Shown in pieces: positions 41,685-51,070 of a stretch of DNA of 64,000 nucleotides. The notes under the pieces were generated by a model, which was not told the DNA's origin, did no database searches, and saw only the letters and a program-made list of their open reading frames with translations. This DNA is from an uncultured Clostridia bacterium. Lineage in GTDB: Bacteria; Bacillota; Clostridia; Christensenellales; Pumilibacteraceae. The DNA lies in NCBI GenBank assembly GCA_947089425.1, contig CAMUKG010000002.1:148194-212193 (forward strand), read 5' to 3'. Position 1 is the first letter of the stretch. Each line of letters opens with the position of its first letter. A program made the translations under genes and the position numbers.

Positions 41685-44219
41685 ATGGAAATTTACGATT
41701 TAAGAACCGAATGCGAAAAAGAGCCGCTCGGAATAGACGCGGCGCGCCCTTCGTTTTCATGGAAATTACGCGGCGACAATTTATTTCAAAGTTATTACCG
41801 CGTAAGAGTGGCTACAAGCGAAAAACTTTTGCAAGACGACAAGCCCGACATGTGGGACAGCGGCAAAATTGAGTCCGACGAAACCGTGTGTGTTAAATAC
41901 GGCGGGAAACCGTTAGAAGAGCGCGCCAAATATTTTTGGAGCGTTGAAGCTAACGGCGAGCGTTCGGCGCTTTCGTGGTTCGAAACTGCGTATTTGCAAA
42001 AAGCTATGCCGTGCGCGCGTTGGATAGGCATGCCGCTCGCGTATCACGGAGCCACCGACGTTGTGCGTTTGGATTTTACGGTTCGCGGCGGTTTGAAAAG
42101 AGCAAGGCTGTATTTGGCGGCGCTCGGGTGCTATCGCCTGTATTTAAACGGGGAAATAGTTGACGATTCGTATTTCGACGGCGCTATTTCGGTATACGAC
42201 AAACGCGTGTTTTACCGCACTTTCAACGTTGAACCGCGCGAGGGGAACAACGCGCTTTGCGTTGAGCTCGGCTACGGTTTTTACGGCGCTAAAAAATGCA
42301 AAGGGGAACTGCGCCTCGAATATACCGACGGCTTCGAAGACGTGTATCCTACTGTTGCGGGGCGCGTGTGGAACGTAACGCGCGGAAGAGTGGCGGAAAA
42401 CAGCATTTACGGCGGCGAGGTGTTCGACGGCAGAATTTCCGCCGACATATATTCGCCCGACTGCCCGCCCGACACGTCGCGCTTTACGGCGGCATATTGC
42501 ACCGACGAACCTGCGGGAAAGCTTACGGCTTGCCCCGTGCCCCCTATGAGGGTTGCGGAACAATTCGAGCCTGTAAGGGTTGTTAAAAACGGCGCCCGCA
42601 CTTTAATAGACGCTGGCAAAAACGTGAGCGGCAGGCTTTCGGTTAAAGTTAAAGGCGCTCGCGGGGCTAAAATAGCAATACGCTACGCCGAAATTTTGAA
42701 CGGCAACGGCAACATAGACCGCGCTAATCTGCGCACGGCGCAAAGCCGCGATTTATATATTCTTTCGGGCGAGGGGAGCGAAATTTACGCCCCGTGTTTT
42801 ACATATCACGGTTTTAGGTACGCCGAAATCGAGTGCGAGGGAACGGCGGAAATAATCGGCGTTTCGGTTCAGCATTTGCGTACCGCTGTGGAGCCTTGCG
42901 GAATATTCCGCAGTTCGTGCGAACAGCTTGAAAAGCTTCACGGCATGGCGGCGCTCACCGAATCGAACAATTTGAACGGAGTGTTCACCGATTGCCCTCA
43001 GCGCGACGAGCGGCTCGGTTGGCTCAACGACATGGCGTCGAGGGTATACGAGTCGGTTTGCAATTTCGATTTAAGAAAGTTCTTGCCTAATTTCGTTGAT
43101 ATGATAACCGATTCGCAAGACGAACGCGGCGCGTTCGGCGATACGGTTCCGTTTTCGGTAGGTTCTACGGTTGCCGACGCGGTGGACGCATATCCCGTGC
43201 TCGGGTGGGCGGCGTATTGCATGTACGGCGACAAGAGCGTTTTAGAGCGCAATTACAACGGTTTTTGCCGTTGGAACGAGCGGCTTTCCGAATACGAGAA
43301 CGGCGGCGTTATGGAATGGGAAATATACGGCGACTGGTGCCCCGCGTTCGAGTTTTCGAAAGGGGGCGACGGAACACATTCGGCGCAGGTTGCGGATAAG
43401 TTTATGGGAGCGGCAAGCTACATTTGGAACGTGGGTCTTACTGCGGATATTGCCGCCGCGCTCGGAAAAACGTCGGACGCGGCGAAATGGAGAGAAAAGC
43501 GCGAGGCGTTGAAAAAAGCGTTTTTCGAGCGGTATTTAAACCGCGAGAGCGGAAAAATAGGAAACGGTTCTCAAACCGAGTGCGCCGTTGCGCTAACGGT
43601 GTTTGCCGAAGAAAAACGGCTGTGCGCGTTTTGGGCGGCTTCTGCGGCGAAAGACATAGTTGCGCGCGGTTATCATACCACTTGCGGCAATTTGGGTTAC
43701 AGACATCTTTTTTACAGGCTCAGCGAACAGGGATATGCCGACACGCTGTTTAAACTGCTGACAAATCCCGAATATCCCGGTTGGGGGTATATGCTTGCGT
43801 GCGGAGCCACAACGGTGTGGGAGCGTTGGGAAGCCGACGTAGGCACCGATATGCACTCGTTTAATCACCCCATGTTTGCGGCATACGACGGATTTTTATA
43901 TAATTACGTTGCGGGCATACGAACGGAAGAGAGCGAAAACGCGTTTAAAAACGTTGTTATAGAGCCGTGCTTTATAGATGGCGTGCCAAACGCGGAAGGC
44001 GTTTTAAACACCGTTCGAGGGAAAGTCCGTTCGGCATGGCGGCGCGACGGCGAAAAGATAATACTTTCGGTTTCTACGCCCGCGAACACCCGTTTAACCG
44101 TGAGGGCGAAAGGCAAGTTATTGCGTTGCGGCGAGCTCGCTCAAACCGACGAGCTTCGCTTGACAAACGGTAGCTTTACCGTTACAATCGAATATAGTTC
44201 GCTTGTAACACCTATATAA
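41685..44219 (+). CDS. Alpha-L-rhamnosidase, glycoside hydrolase family 78
   Basis: Removes terminal alpha-L-rhamnose from glycans or glycosides by an inverting mechanism. The GH78 order is clear: an N-terminal Ig-like domain (YDLRTECEKEPLGIDAARPSF), beta-sandwich domains, an (alpha/alpha)6 barrel, then a C-terminal beta domain. The general acid lies in DCPQRDERLGW (Glu442) and the base in WERWEA (Glu713). Length (844 aa) is normal. There is no signal peptide, so it is probably intracellular and acts on imported oligosaccharides. CGGAGG precedes the ATG. An esterase-like lipoprotein follows 16 bases later. Confidence 0.92.
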   Translation: MEIYDLRTECEKEPLGIDAARPSFSWKLRGDNLFQSYYRVRVATSEKLLQDDKPDMWDSGKIESDETVCVKYGGKPLEERAKYFWSVEANGERSALSWFETAYLQKAMPCARWIGMPLAYHGATDVVRLDFTVRGGLKRARLYLAALGCYRLYLNGEIVDDSYFDGAISVYDKRVFYRTFNVEPREGNNALCVELGYGFYGAKKCKGELRLEYTDGFEDVYPTVAGRVWNVTRGRVAENSIYGGEVFDGRISADIYSPDCPPDTSRFTAAYCTDEPAGKLTACPVPPMRVAEQFEPVRVVKNGARTLIDAGKNVSGRLSVKVKGARGAKIAIRYAEILNGNGNIDRANLRTAQSRDLYILSGEGSEIYAPCFTYHGFRYAEIECEGTAEIIGVSVQHLRTAVEPCGIFRSSCEQLEKLHGMAALTESNNLNGVFTDCPQRDERLGWLNDMASRVYESVCNFDLRKFLPNFVDMITDSQDERGAFGDTVPFSVGSTVADAVDAYPVLGWAAYCMYGDKSVLERNYNGFCRWNERLSEYENGGVMEWEIYGDWCPAFEFSKGGDGTHSAQVADKFMGAASYIWNVGLTADIAAALGKTSDAAKWREKREALKKAFFERYLNRESGKIGNGSQTECAVALTVFAEEKRLCAFWAASAAKDIVARGYHTTCGNLGYRHLFYRLSEQGYADTLFKLLTNPEYPGWGYMLACGATTVWERWEADVGTDMHSFNHPMFAAYDGFLYNYVAGIRTEESENAFKNVVIEPCFIDGVPNAEGVLNTVRGKVRSAWRRDGEKIILSVSTPANTRLTVRAKGKLLRCGELAQTDELRLTNGSFTVTIEYSSLVTPI

Positions 44220-44235
44220 TTCAGGAGGCCTAATT

Positions 44236-45516
44236 ATGAGAAAGGCGATAAGCGTTTTAATTTGCATAATTTCGTTGTTTTGCTTTTTAGGTTGCGAAAG
44301 CGGCGGCAAGCAAAATTCGGGAGAAAACGGAGGCGATACTGTGGATAATTTTCCTTATTGGCAGTTGGAGAGCGAGCGCAAAACCGACGGACAATATTAC
44401 AAAGACGGAGCGGCGGAATTTCCGTCGTCGTTGTGGGAAACGCCAAAAGCGGAGAGGGTTCCCGAGCTTGATAAAAACGACGTTAAGGCGTATTTTATAG
44501 ACTCTGTGCAGGGCACTAAGGTGTTTTGCTATGCGGGAGTGCCCAAAGAGGCGAGTGCGCAAAACAAAGTGCCCGCAGTGGTGCTTGTGCACGGCGCTAC
44601 GGGAACTTCGTTCTACGATTGGGTTGAAATGTGGGTGGCGCGCGGCTATGCGGCTATTGCGCCCGACACCGAAGGCAGAATGCCGAAAAGCGTCACTTCG
44701 CTGAACAACGCGATTTACGAGGAAAGCTCGGCGCCGCACGGTCCGCTTAACACCGCGTTTAACGACGCGTTCAAGCCTGTGAACGAACAATGGGTTTATC
44801 ATGCCGTAGGCTCTATAATAGCGTCGGCAAGTTTTATTAGCGGTTTCGAGGGTGTGGATACCGCCCGTTTGGGAATAACGGGCGTGTCTTACGGCGGTTT
44901 TTTAACTTGCCTTGCGGCGGGTTACGACGACCGCTTTATGTTCGCCGCGCCCGTTTACGGTTGCCTTGCTAACACTGAGGGAACGGGCGAAATCGGGAAA
45001 TACATGGAACGCGCCAACGCTCAAATGTGGGACGGAACGGGACCTCTCGAAGCCACCCGCGCCGCCGTGCTGTTTGTGAACGGCAACACCGACATGCACT
45101 TTTCGCTCGCTTCAACTATGCTGAGCGCTTCGGCATGCGAAAAGTCGGCTTTGTGCATAAAGAACGATTTCGCGCACGGGCACCGCGAGGGAGCGGACGT
45201 AGACGAAGTGTTCGCTTTCGCCGACGAAATTTGTTTAAAAGGGAAACCGCTTGTTCGCGTGAACGAAGTGGAAAACGCTCAAAACGGCGAAATCGGTTTT
45301 GCCGTGCCTAACGGCGTGTCGGTGCGCAAAGCTTTTCAATACTATTCCGTTACGGGCGACATGAAGCACGAAACCGTTTGGGAAAAGGTGGATGCCGAGT
45401 TTGACGCGGGCGTTGCGTTTTTCTCGCCGCTAAACTTCGAATATCAATATGTGAACGTTGAGGACGACAGGGGGCTTATTGTGAGTTCGCCCGTAATCGA
45501 ACGAAAATACGACTAA
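44236..45516 (+). CDS. Alpha/beta-hydrolase lipoprotein (acetylxylan-esterase / S9-like)
   Basis: A lipoprotein (FLGC, Cys20) with an alpha/beta-hydrolase fold: oxyanion strand VVLVHGATG, nucleophile elbow GVSYGG (Ser218), an acidic strand VLFVNGNTDMH and a His in NDFAHGH. Fold and length fit dienelactone-hydrolase/acetylxylan-esterase or acyl-peptidase relatives. With the rhamnosidase next door, removal of acyl decorations from the same glycan is the best guess. The start follows AGGAGG and the pair is likely co-transcribed. Confidence 0.8.
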   Translation: MRKAISVLICIISLFCFLGCESGGKQNSGENGGDTVDNFPYWQLESERKTDGQYYKDGAAEFPSSLWETPKAERVPELDKNDVKAYFIDSVQGTKVFCYAGVPKEASAQNKVPAVVLVHGATGTSFYDWVEMWVARGYAAIAPDTEGRMPKSVTSLNNAIYEESSAPHGPLNTAFNDAFKPVNEQWVYHAVGSIIASASFISGFEGVDTARLGITGVSYGGFLTCLAAGYDDRFMFAAPVYGCLANTEGTGEIGKYMERANAQMWDGTGPLEATRAAVLFVNGNTDMHFSLASTMLSASACEKSALCIKNDFAHGHREGADVDEVFAFADEICLKGKPLVRVNEVENAQNGEIGFAVPNGVSVRKAFQYYSVTGDMKHETVWEKVDAEFDAGVAFFSPLNFEYQYVNVEDDRGLIVSSPVIERKYD

Positions 45517-45556
45517 CGGTAGACGTCGGCTTTCGGGCGAAAATACAAAAAAACGG

Positions 45557-45585
45557 TTGCGCTCGCATAATCCGTATGGTATACT
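45557..45585 (+). promoter_or_regulatory. Promoter of the alpha-galactosidase gene
   Basis: TTGCGC, 17-base spacer, TATACT. Confidence 0.65.
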
Positions 45586-45617
45586 TTTAATTATATAAAA
45601 GGGGATAAGGGTGTTTT

Positions 45618-47801
45618 ATGATACGTTATTACGAGCGGCAAAAAACGTTTTGGCTTCGCGGCAAAAGTTACGATTACGTTATGTATGTGAACGGCGCGGG
45701 CTTTTTGCAAAATCTTCATTACGGCGGGCGAATAGACGAAAACGATTTAGGGGAACTTATTAGGCGAGGCGATTTGCTGTGTCCGCCGCAAAACGTTAAC
45801 GGCGAGCTTGCGTTAGACGCAATGCCCGGCGAATACGGTTTTTTCGGTAGAGGCGATTTCCGCGAACCTACCGCTGTTATAGAGCGGCACGACGGCGCGA
45901 GCATGAGTAGGTTCCGCTATGTATCGCACGAAATTAGAAAGGGCGCGCCCCGATTAAAAGGGCTTCCGCATGCGAGAAGCGCCGACGCCACTCTTGCGGT
46001 TACTCTGCGCGACGATTTTTCGCCGAGCGAAATAACGCTGTATTACGTTGTGTTCGACGGAAGCGACGCGCTTGTGCGGTATGCCGAGCTTAAAAACGCG
46101 GGGAGCGAGCCTGTGCGTCTTAAACGCGCGTTTTCGTTCTGCAACGAACTTCCGAGCGGCGATTATAAAATGCTTAGGCTGTTCGGCGCGTGGGCTACGG
46201 AGTGCAGAGTGGAAACTACTCAAATAGGGCGGGGAGTCACGCGCTTGCAAAGCTTGCGCGGCGTTTCGTCTTACGGGCTGAATCCGTTTGCCGCGATTAT
46301 GCGCGACGGTTGCACCGAAACGCAAGGCGAATGTTACGGCGCGCAACTTGTGTATAGCGGGAACTGGGCTATTACAGCCGAAAAGAGCTTTTCGGGAAGC
46401 GTGAGAGTGCAGGGCGGAGTGAACGATTTCGGTTTTTCGTGGGAACTCGGCGCGGGCGAAACTTTTGTTGCGCCGCAAGCCGTTTTGTGCTATTCGGGCG
46501 AGGGGTTGGGGCAATTATCGCGCGAATATGCGGATTTTATCCGCGAGCGCATAATGCGTCCCGAATTTGCGTGTTCGCACCGTCCGCTCGTTGCGAATAA
46601 CTGGGAAGCCACCTTTTTCGATTTTAACGCCGAAAAGCTGTTGCCCATTATAGACGGCGCCGCCGAACTCGGGGCGGACACGTTCGTGCTCGACGACGGT
46701 TGGTTCGGCGAGCGCAACTTCGACAACGCGGGGCTTGGCGATTGGGTTGTGAACACCGAAAAACTTGAAGGCGGGCTAAAAACGCTTATCGAGCGTTGCA
46801 AAAAAAGAGGGCTCAAATTCGGCTTATGGTTCGAACCCGAAATGGTGAACGAAGATAGCGAGCTTTTCCGCGCTCATCCCGAATGGGTTATAGCGAAAGC
46901 GGGCGTCGAGCCTGTGCGCGGACGCAATCAACTTGTGCTCGATTTAACCCGCCCTGAGGTTGTGGACTACATATTTAATTCGGTGAGTAAAATCCTTTCC
47001 GAAAACGATATAGCTTACGTCAAGTGGGATTTTAACCGCGATTTAACCGAATTTTATTCGGCGAGCATTCCCGCCAACCGTCAGGGCGAGTTTGCGCACC
47101 GCTTTATTTTGGGTTCGTACAATCTTATGGAGCGGCTTACGTCCGCTTTCCCCGAAGTATTTTTCGAGGGTTGCGCGGGCGGCGGCAGACGCTTCGATGC
47201 GGGAGTTCTATATTACTTTCCTCAAATTTGGACAAGCGACAACACCGACGGCTTCGAGCGAACTCGTATTCAGTGGGGAACTTCGTTGTGCTATCCCGTG
47301 AGCGCAATGAGTTGCTACGTCGCGGCTTGCCCCAACCACCAAACGGGGCGAACTACCCCTCTTAACACCCGTTGCGTCGTCGCGTCGCTCGGAGCAACGG
47401 GCTGCGAACTCGATTGCTCCAAACTTACCGACGGCGAGAAAGCAGAAATAAAAAGCCACATTAAAAATTATAAACAAATCGAAAAGCTCGTTTTGCGCGG
47501 CGACCTTTACCGTTTGAGCAATCCGTTCGAAACGAATATGTTTTGCGAAATGCTTGTGTCGAAAGATAAGACGAAAGCTTACGTTGCGGGCGAAGTGTTT
47601 TTGGGCGGCCCTTTCGGCGGCTACGCGAACGTTTTGCGGCTGCGCGGGCTCAGCGAGCATAAGACGTATAAAATAGAGGAGCTCGGCATTATTGCGAGCG
47701 GAAGAACTCTTGCCGTGCTCGGCGTTCCTGTGCCGCAATTAGGCGATTTCGGCGCGTGGGCTTGGCACATAACAGAGAGCGAAGAATATAAAGAAAGTTA
47801 A
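45618..47801 (+). CDS. Alpha-galactosidase, glycoside hydrolase family 36
   Basis: Releases alpha-linked galactose by a retaining mechanism. The N-terminal beta-supersandwich is followed by the TIM barrel (VLDDGWFGERN, GLKFGLWFEPEMVN). The nucleophile is Asp471 in KWDFNRD and the acid/base is Asp541 in TSDNTDG; the 70-residue gap equals that of well-studied GH36 enzymes. The 727-aa length is typical. It lacks a signal peptide, so it works on imported oligosaccharides. Being the last gene before the mobile element, it probably marks the right edge of the glycan locus. Confidence 0.95.
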   Translation: MIRYYERQKTFWLRGKSYDYVMYVNGAGFLQNLHYGGRIDENDLGELIRRGDLLCPPQNVNGELALDAMPGEYGFFGRGDFREPTAVIERHDGASMSRFRYVSHEIRKGAPRLKGLPHARSADATLAVTLRDDFSPSEITLYYVVFDGSDALVRYAELKNAGSEPVRLKRAFSFCNELPSGDYKMLRLFGAWATECRVETTQIGRGVTRLQSLRGVSSYGLNPFAAIMRDGCTETQGECYGAQLVYSGNWAITAEKSFSGSVRVQGGVNDFGFSWELGAGETFVAPQAVLCYSGEGLGQLSREYADFIRERIMRPEFACSHRPLVANNWEATFFDFNAEKLLPIIDGAAELGADTFVLDDGWFGERNFDNAGLGDWVVNTEKLEGGLKTLIERCKKRGLKFGLWFEPEMVNEDSELFRAHPEWVIAKAGVEPVRGRNQLVLDLTRPEVVDYIFNSVSKILSENDIAYVKWDFNRDLTEFYSASIPANRQGEFAHRFILGSYNLMERLTSAFPEVFFEGCAGGGRRFDAGVLYYFPQIWTSDNTDGFERTRIQWGTSLCYPVSAMSCYVAACPNHQTGRTTPLNTRCVVASLGATGCELDCSKLTDGEKAEIKSHIKNYKQIEKLVLRGDLYRLSNPFETNMFCEMLVSKDKTKAYVAGEVFLGGPFGGYANVLRLRGLSEHKTYKIEELGIIASGRTLAVLGVPVPQLGDFGAWAWHITESEEYKES

Positions 47802-47947
47802 AAAAGTATAAACTTAAAAAATTTTGTTTAAATACCTTACAAATTGCGCGCTTTATCGCTTGCAATCGTAAATACGGCAAAAAGGATTGCGCTTGGAAGA
47901 AAATATTGCAGATGATAATAGGAGCGCTACGAATTTATAAAAAGTAT

Positions 47948-47988
47948 AAAAAACAAACCCGAACAAGAGTGTTCGGGTTTGTTTTTTT
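47948..47988. terminator. Bidirectional intrinsic terminator
   Basis: AACCCGAACA and TGTTCGGGTT, with extended A and T flanks, form a near-perfect hairpin followed by seven T on the + strand. It lies in the 390-base gap 47802-48193, where nothing else was recognised; this gap may hold the left junction of the mobile region. Confidence 0.85.
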
Positions 47989-48193
47989 GGTGAACGCGAA
48001 AATACTCGCGTCGAACCGAAAGATTGGAATATGTGGCGGTATTTCGGGGTTTTCAAGACGGATACGGTAGGGTATCCAAACAAAAAGAGTTTTGCTTGAT
48101 ATTGGCGTAATCTGAGTATCTTTGAATTTTGCCACCGGCGTTGGCAAAATTACCATAGACACAAAATTTTGTTGCTCTAAACAGCAAACCTAA

Positions 48194-48445
48194 TCATTCT
48201 ACGATTCTTGACAACTTTTCCTTTAACTGCTCGAAGTTCAAAACGATCGGACGATTGCCGCAAGATCCTGATGCCGCCATGCAAGTGGTGTTTGTACCGG
48301 AGATTTCTTTCCGTAGCAAATCCACTATGAATACCGAAAAAGTATAATCGTTCGGCAAATGCCGAGGATTGCGATATCCGTTGCTTTCAAGCCATTCGAT
48401 AGTTGCTTTGTCCGTTTGGACGACGAGTTGAGTGTAGTTGATCAT
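48194..48445 (-). CDS. Small hypothetical protein (83 aa) behind a structured leader
   Basis: No family recognised. The sequence has a short mixed alpha/beta pattern (YTQLVVQTDKATIEWLESNG), a small Cys/Gly patch (CMAASGSCGNRP) and a C-terminal helix (FEQLKEKLSRIVE). There is no membrane segment. It is notable for its control region: a near-consensus promoter and a leader of about 160 bases whose last hairpin contains the ribosome binding site. It is divergent from the methylase gene, so it may be an element-encoded regulator. Confidence 0.6.
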   Translation of the reverse strand: MINYTQLVVQTDKATIEWLESNGYRNPRHLPNDYTFSVFIVDLLRKEISGTNTTCMAASGSCGNRPIVLNFEQLKEKLSRIVE

Positions 48446-48605
48446 AAAATTACCTCTTTGTTTTTATTCCACAAAGAGGCACGATAAAGCCCATCGTAAC
48501 GACGGGCTATAAGCACATATTTACCCATCGTTCTGCCGTTAGCACCTTGCTTTAAGTAGGCTGCTGTGTGGTCGTAGGGGCAGTCCCTCACACACTCTTT
48601 ATGGT
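48446..48605 (-). ncRNA. Candidate structured 5' leader (riboswitch or attenuator-like)
   Basis: On the - strand the leader contains a GTGTG...CACAC hairpin with an inner AGGG/CCCT pair; a long stem built on AGCCCGTCG and CGATGGGCT; and a final perfect 9-bp stem CCTCTTTGT/ACAAAGAGG (48453-48479). The 3' arm of this last stem carries the AAAGAGG ribosome binding site 7 bases before the ATG. No T-run is present, so control would act on translation. I cannot match it to a named RNA class. Confidence 0.5.
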
Positions 48606-48611
48606 AAATTT

Positions 48612-48640
48612 AATATAACATTTGGATTTAAACTTGTCAA
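48612..48640 (-). promoter_or_regulatory. Near-consensus promoter for the leader RNA
   Basis: On the - strand: TTGACA, 17-base spacer, TATATT. Confidence 0.8.
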
Positions 48641-48679
48641 TCGATACAATACGATTTTTCCAGCTGACAATCAAAACAC

Positions 48680-48708
48680 TTGTAGTTTATGTCGATTTAT
48701 GGTACAAT
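48680..48708 (+). promoter_or_regulatory. Promoter of the EcoRI-type methylase gene
   Basis: TTGTAG, 17-base spacer, TACAAT, 32 bases before the ATG; divergent from the leader promoter. Confidence 0.65.
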
Positions 48709-48740
48709 GAATTAGATAGACTTTTAGGAGCGTAGAGGCT

Positions 48741-49730
48741 ATGGCAACAAACAGTAACTTGCAAATGTCGCGTAGTGGAAAACAAGACGAATTTTATACA
48801 CAAAAGTCAACGGTAGAAGAAGAACTTTGGCATTATAAAAAATATTTTGAAAATAAAATTGTATTTTGTAATGCCGACGATCCTGCAATCGGTGAAGACG
48901 GAACAAATAAATACGGAGATGATAGAGGCGGGTTTGCAAGCAGCTTTTTTCAATATTTTCAATTGAACTTTAATCATCTCGGTCTGAAAAAACTTATTAC
49001 AACACATTATGTTTCAAGTGGTAGTAGTTATAAGTTTGAGATTGTCAAGACCGACAAGGGCAATCAAATTGGTATACCAGATTATATTAAAACTCCGTTA
49101 AAAGGAAACGGAGATTTTCGTTCGCCGGAATGTTTGGATTTATTAAAAGAATGTGATATTGTTGTTACAAATCCGCCCTTTTCGCTTATGAAAGAATATT
49201 TACCGCTTATCATTAATAGCGGGAAACAGTTTATAGTATTAGGTAATATAAATCACGTCACATTCAAGGAAATTTTTCATTATTTTAAGGATAATCAATT
49301 TTGGCTTGGCTATAATAGCGGACATTTTTGGTTTAAAGTTCCCGAATATTATGAAGAAAAAGGTACGGATTTCAAAATAGATGAAGCCGGTCAGAAATGG
49401 CGACGTATGGGCAATATTTGTTGGTTTACAAATATGGATATTGAGAGACGTCATCAAAAATTAGAATTATATAAACATTATAGCCCAGATGAATATCCTA
49501 CATATGAAACATTTGATGCCATAGATTGTAAAGAGTATAAAGAAATCCCAGATGACTACTTTGGCATAATTGGAGTACCTATAACCTATTTGCCATATCA
49601 TTGTGCCGAGCAATTTGAAATTTTAGGAAAGTTTGACGGCGGTACGGAAAGCAATGAATTAGATTTGGCAAAGCCGCTAATAAACGGAAAGGCAAAGTAT
49701 AAACGTATAGCAATTCGGAGGAAACAATAA
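48741..49730 (+). CDS. Adenine-specific DNA methyltransferase, M.EcoRI family
   Basis: Transfers a methyl group from S-adenosylmethionine to adenine in DNA. The catalytic motif IV is NPPF at residues 144-147 (VVTNPPFSL). The N-terminal run SGKQDEFYTQKSTVEEEL and the strand KIVFCNADDPA fit the EcoRI methylase family. Length (329 aa) is right. Its stop overlaps the next start by one base (TAATG), so it is coupled to the DUF262-HNH protein. No EcoRI-type nuclease is seen; the HNH protein would be the cutting partner if this is a restriction system. Confidence 0.88.
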   Translation: MATNSNLQMSRSGKQDEFYTQKSTVEEELWHYKKYFENKIVFCNADDPAIGEDGTNKYGDDRGGFASSFFQYFQLNFNHLGLKKLITTHYVSSGSSYKFEIVKTDKGNQIGIPDYIKTPLKGNGDFRSPECLDLLKECDIVVTNPPFSLMKEYLPLIINSGKQFIVLGNINHVTFKEIFHYFKDNQFWLGYNSGHFWFKVPEYYEEKGTDFKIDEAGQKWRRMGNICWFTNMDIERRHQKLELYKHYSPDEYPTYETFDAIDCKEYKEIPDDYFGIIGVPITYLPYHCAEQFEILGKFDGGTESNELDLAKPLINGKAKYKRIAIRRKQ

Positions 49731-50896
49731 TGCGTATTGAAAGAAAGACTATTACAATTCCAGAACTCATAGACGGTTATGCAGAAAAAGGTAGAGACGG
49801 TGAAGATGGTGTAGTTGCATATGGTGGGCTATTAGATGTTCGCCCTGCCTATCAACGGAATTTTATTTATAACGACAAAGAGCAATGCGAGGTTATACGC
49901 ACAATATCAAAAAATTTCCCACTTAACATCATGTATTGGGCGAAAACTCCAGATGGGCGTTACGAACTAATGGACGGGCAACAACGCACTATTTCCATTT
50001 GCAGATACTTTGCTGATGGTTATCATACTTATTCTGTAGATAATTTAGGCATTGGACATAACGCTGAATTTTACGCGCATAATTTAAGTGATGTTTATCC
50101 AGAAAAATATGCAGAAATGCTTGCGTATGATAAACTTGAAATATATGTGTGTGAAGGCACCCCTGAAGAAATACATGATTGGTTTACAGTCATAAATATT
50201 GCAGGGAAAGTCTTAACTCCGCAAGAAATATTGAATACATCTTATACGGGGACATGGCTTACAGACGCAAAATCTTTCTTTTCAAGGCGTTACAATTGCC
50301 CTGCGCAAAATATTGCTGGCGATTATATGAGTGGTTCACCCAATAGACAGGAATATTTGGAAACTGTTTTACGGTGGATTTCCGATAGAGACGGATTGAA
50401 AAAGATTGATATGTATATGGCAAAGTATCAACAGGCTGATAATGCCGATGATATAATAAACTATTTCAAGTCCGTTTTTGAATGGGTAGAAAATGTTTTT
50501 ATTGTGAAAAGAAAAAAATTGATGGGTGGCTTGCCTTGGGGGTTATTTTACAACAAACATAAAGACGATAATTTAGACCCGAATTTAATTGAAAAAAGAA
50601 TACAAGAACTTTTAAAAGACTATGAAAACGATTATGGTGTAACAAATCCGAGTGGCATATACGAATACATTTTAACTGGCAAAGAAAGTTGCTTACAAAT
50701 TCGTGGATTCAGACAGCAGGAAAAACAACAGGCATATGAACGCCAAAACCATTGTTGCGCCGATTGCGGAAAAATATTTGACATTTCCGAAATGGAGGCA
50801 CATCATAAAAAACCTTGGTCGCAAGGTGGACATACCACTCCCGAAAACTGTGCTATGCTTTGCAAGGAATGCCACTATAAGACGTTTCGTCAATAA
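49730..50896 (+). CDS. DUF262 (ParB-like) protein with C-terminal HNH nuclease
   Basis: The N-terminal DUF262 domain has the signature DGQQR (residues 82-86), used by this ParB-like fold for nucleotide-dependent activity in GmrSD/BrxU-type defence nucleases. The C-terminus is an HNH nuclease with zinc-type cysteine pairs (CADC, CKEC) and the core MEAHHKKPWSQGG (His358, His359) followed by ENCAMLC. Coupling to an adenine methylase argues that host DNA is marked by that enzyme. The arrangement could be a modification-sensitive or modification-protected defence pair. Confidence 0.82.
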   Translation: MRIERKTITIPELIDGYAEKGRDGEDGVVAYGGLLDVRPAYQRNFIYNDKEQCEVIRTISKNFPLNIMYWAKTPDGRYELMDGQQRTISICRYFADGYHTYSVDNLGIGHNAEFYAHNLSDVYPEKYAEMLAYDKLEIYVCEGTPEEIHDWFTVINIAGKVLTPQEILNTSYTGTWLTDAKSFFSRRYNCPAQNIAGDYMSGSPNRQEYLETVLRWISDRDGLKKIDMYMAKYQQADNADDIINYFKSVFEWVENVFIVKRKKLMGGLPWGLFYNKHKDDNLDPNLIEKRIQELLKDYENDYGVTNPSGIYEYILTGKESCLQIRGFRQQEKQQAYERQNHCCADCGKIFDISEMEAHHKKPWSQGGHTTPENCAMLCKECHYKTFRQ

Positions 50897-51070
50897 CTGT
50901 AACGGTTATCTATGCGAACAAATATGTGACAGTATTTTTGTGAAAAACAGGGAATGCTTCCATGTAAGTGTAACCAAAGAAGCCCACATAAAGAACAATT
51001 CATCATATCAATGATAAAACCTATGAAATTATATTTATCTTTTGAAACAATTTGAAAATAGGAGCTCAAT

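Noticed and set aside
47935..48162. - strand frame of 75 codons next to the strong terminator
   Set aside because: It reads through the terminator hairpin, has no ribosome binding site and resembles no protein. I treat the stretch as non-coding.
47802..48740. Left attachment site copying the tRNA-Glu 3' end
   Set aside because: I looked for a second copy of the tRNA end (GGAATCGAACCCGAG type) here and elsewhere in the window and found none, so the left boundary is only inferred from composition and gene content.
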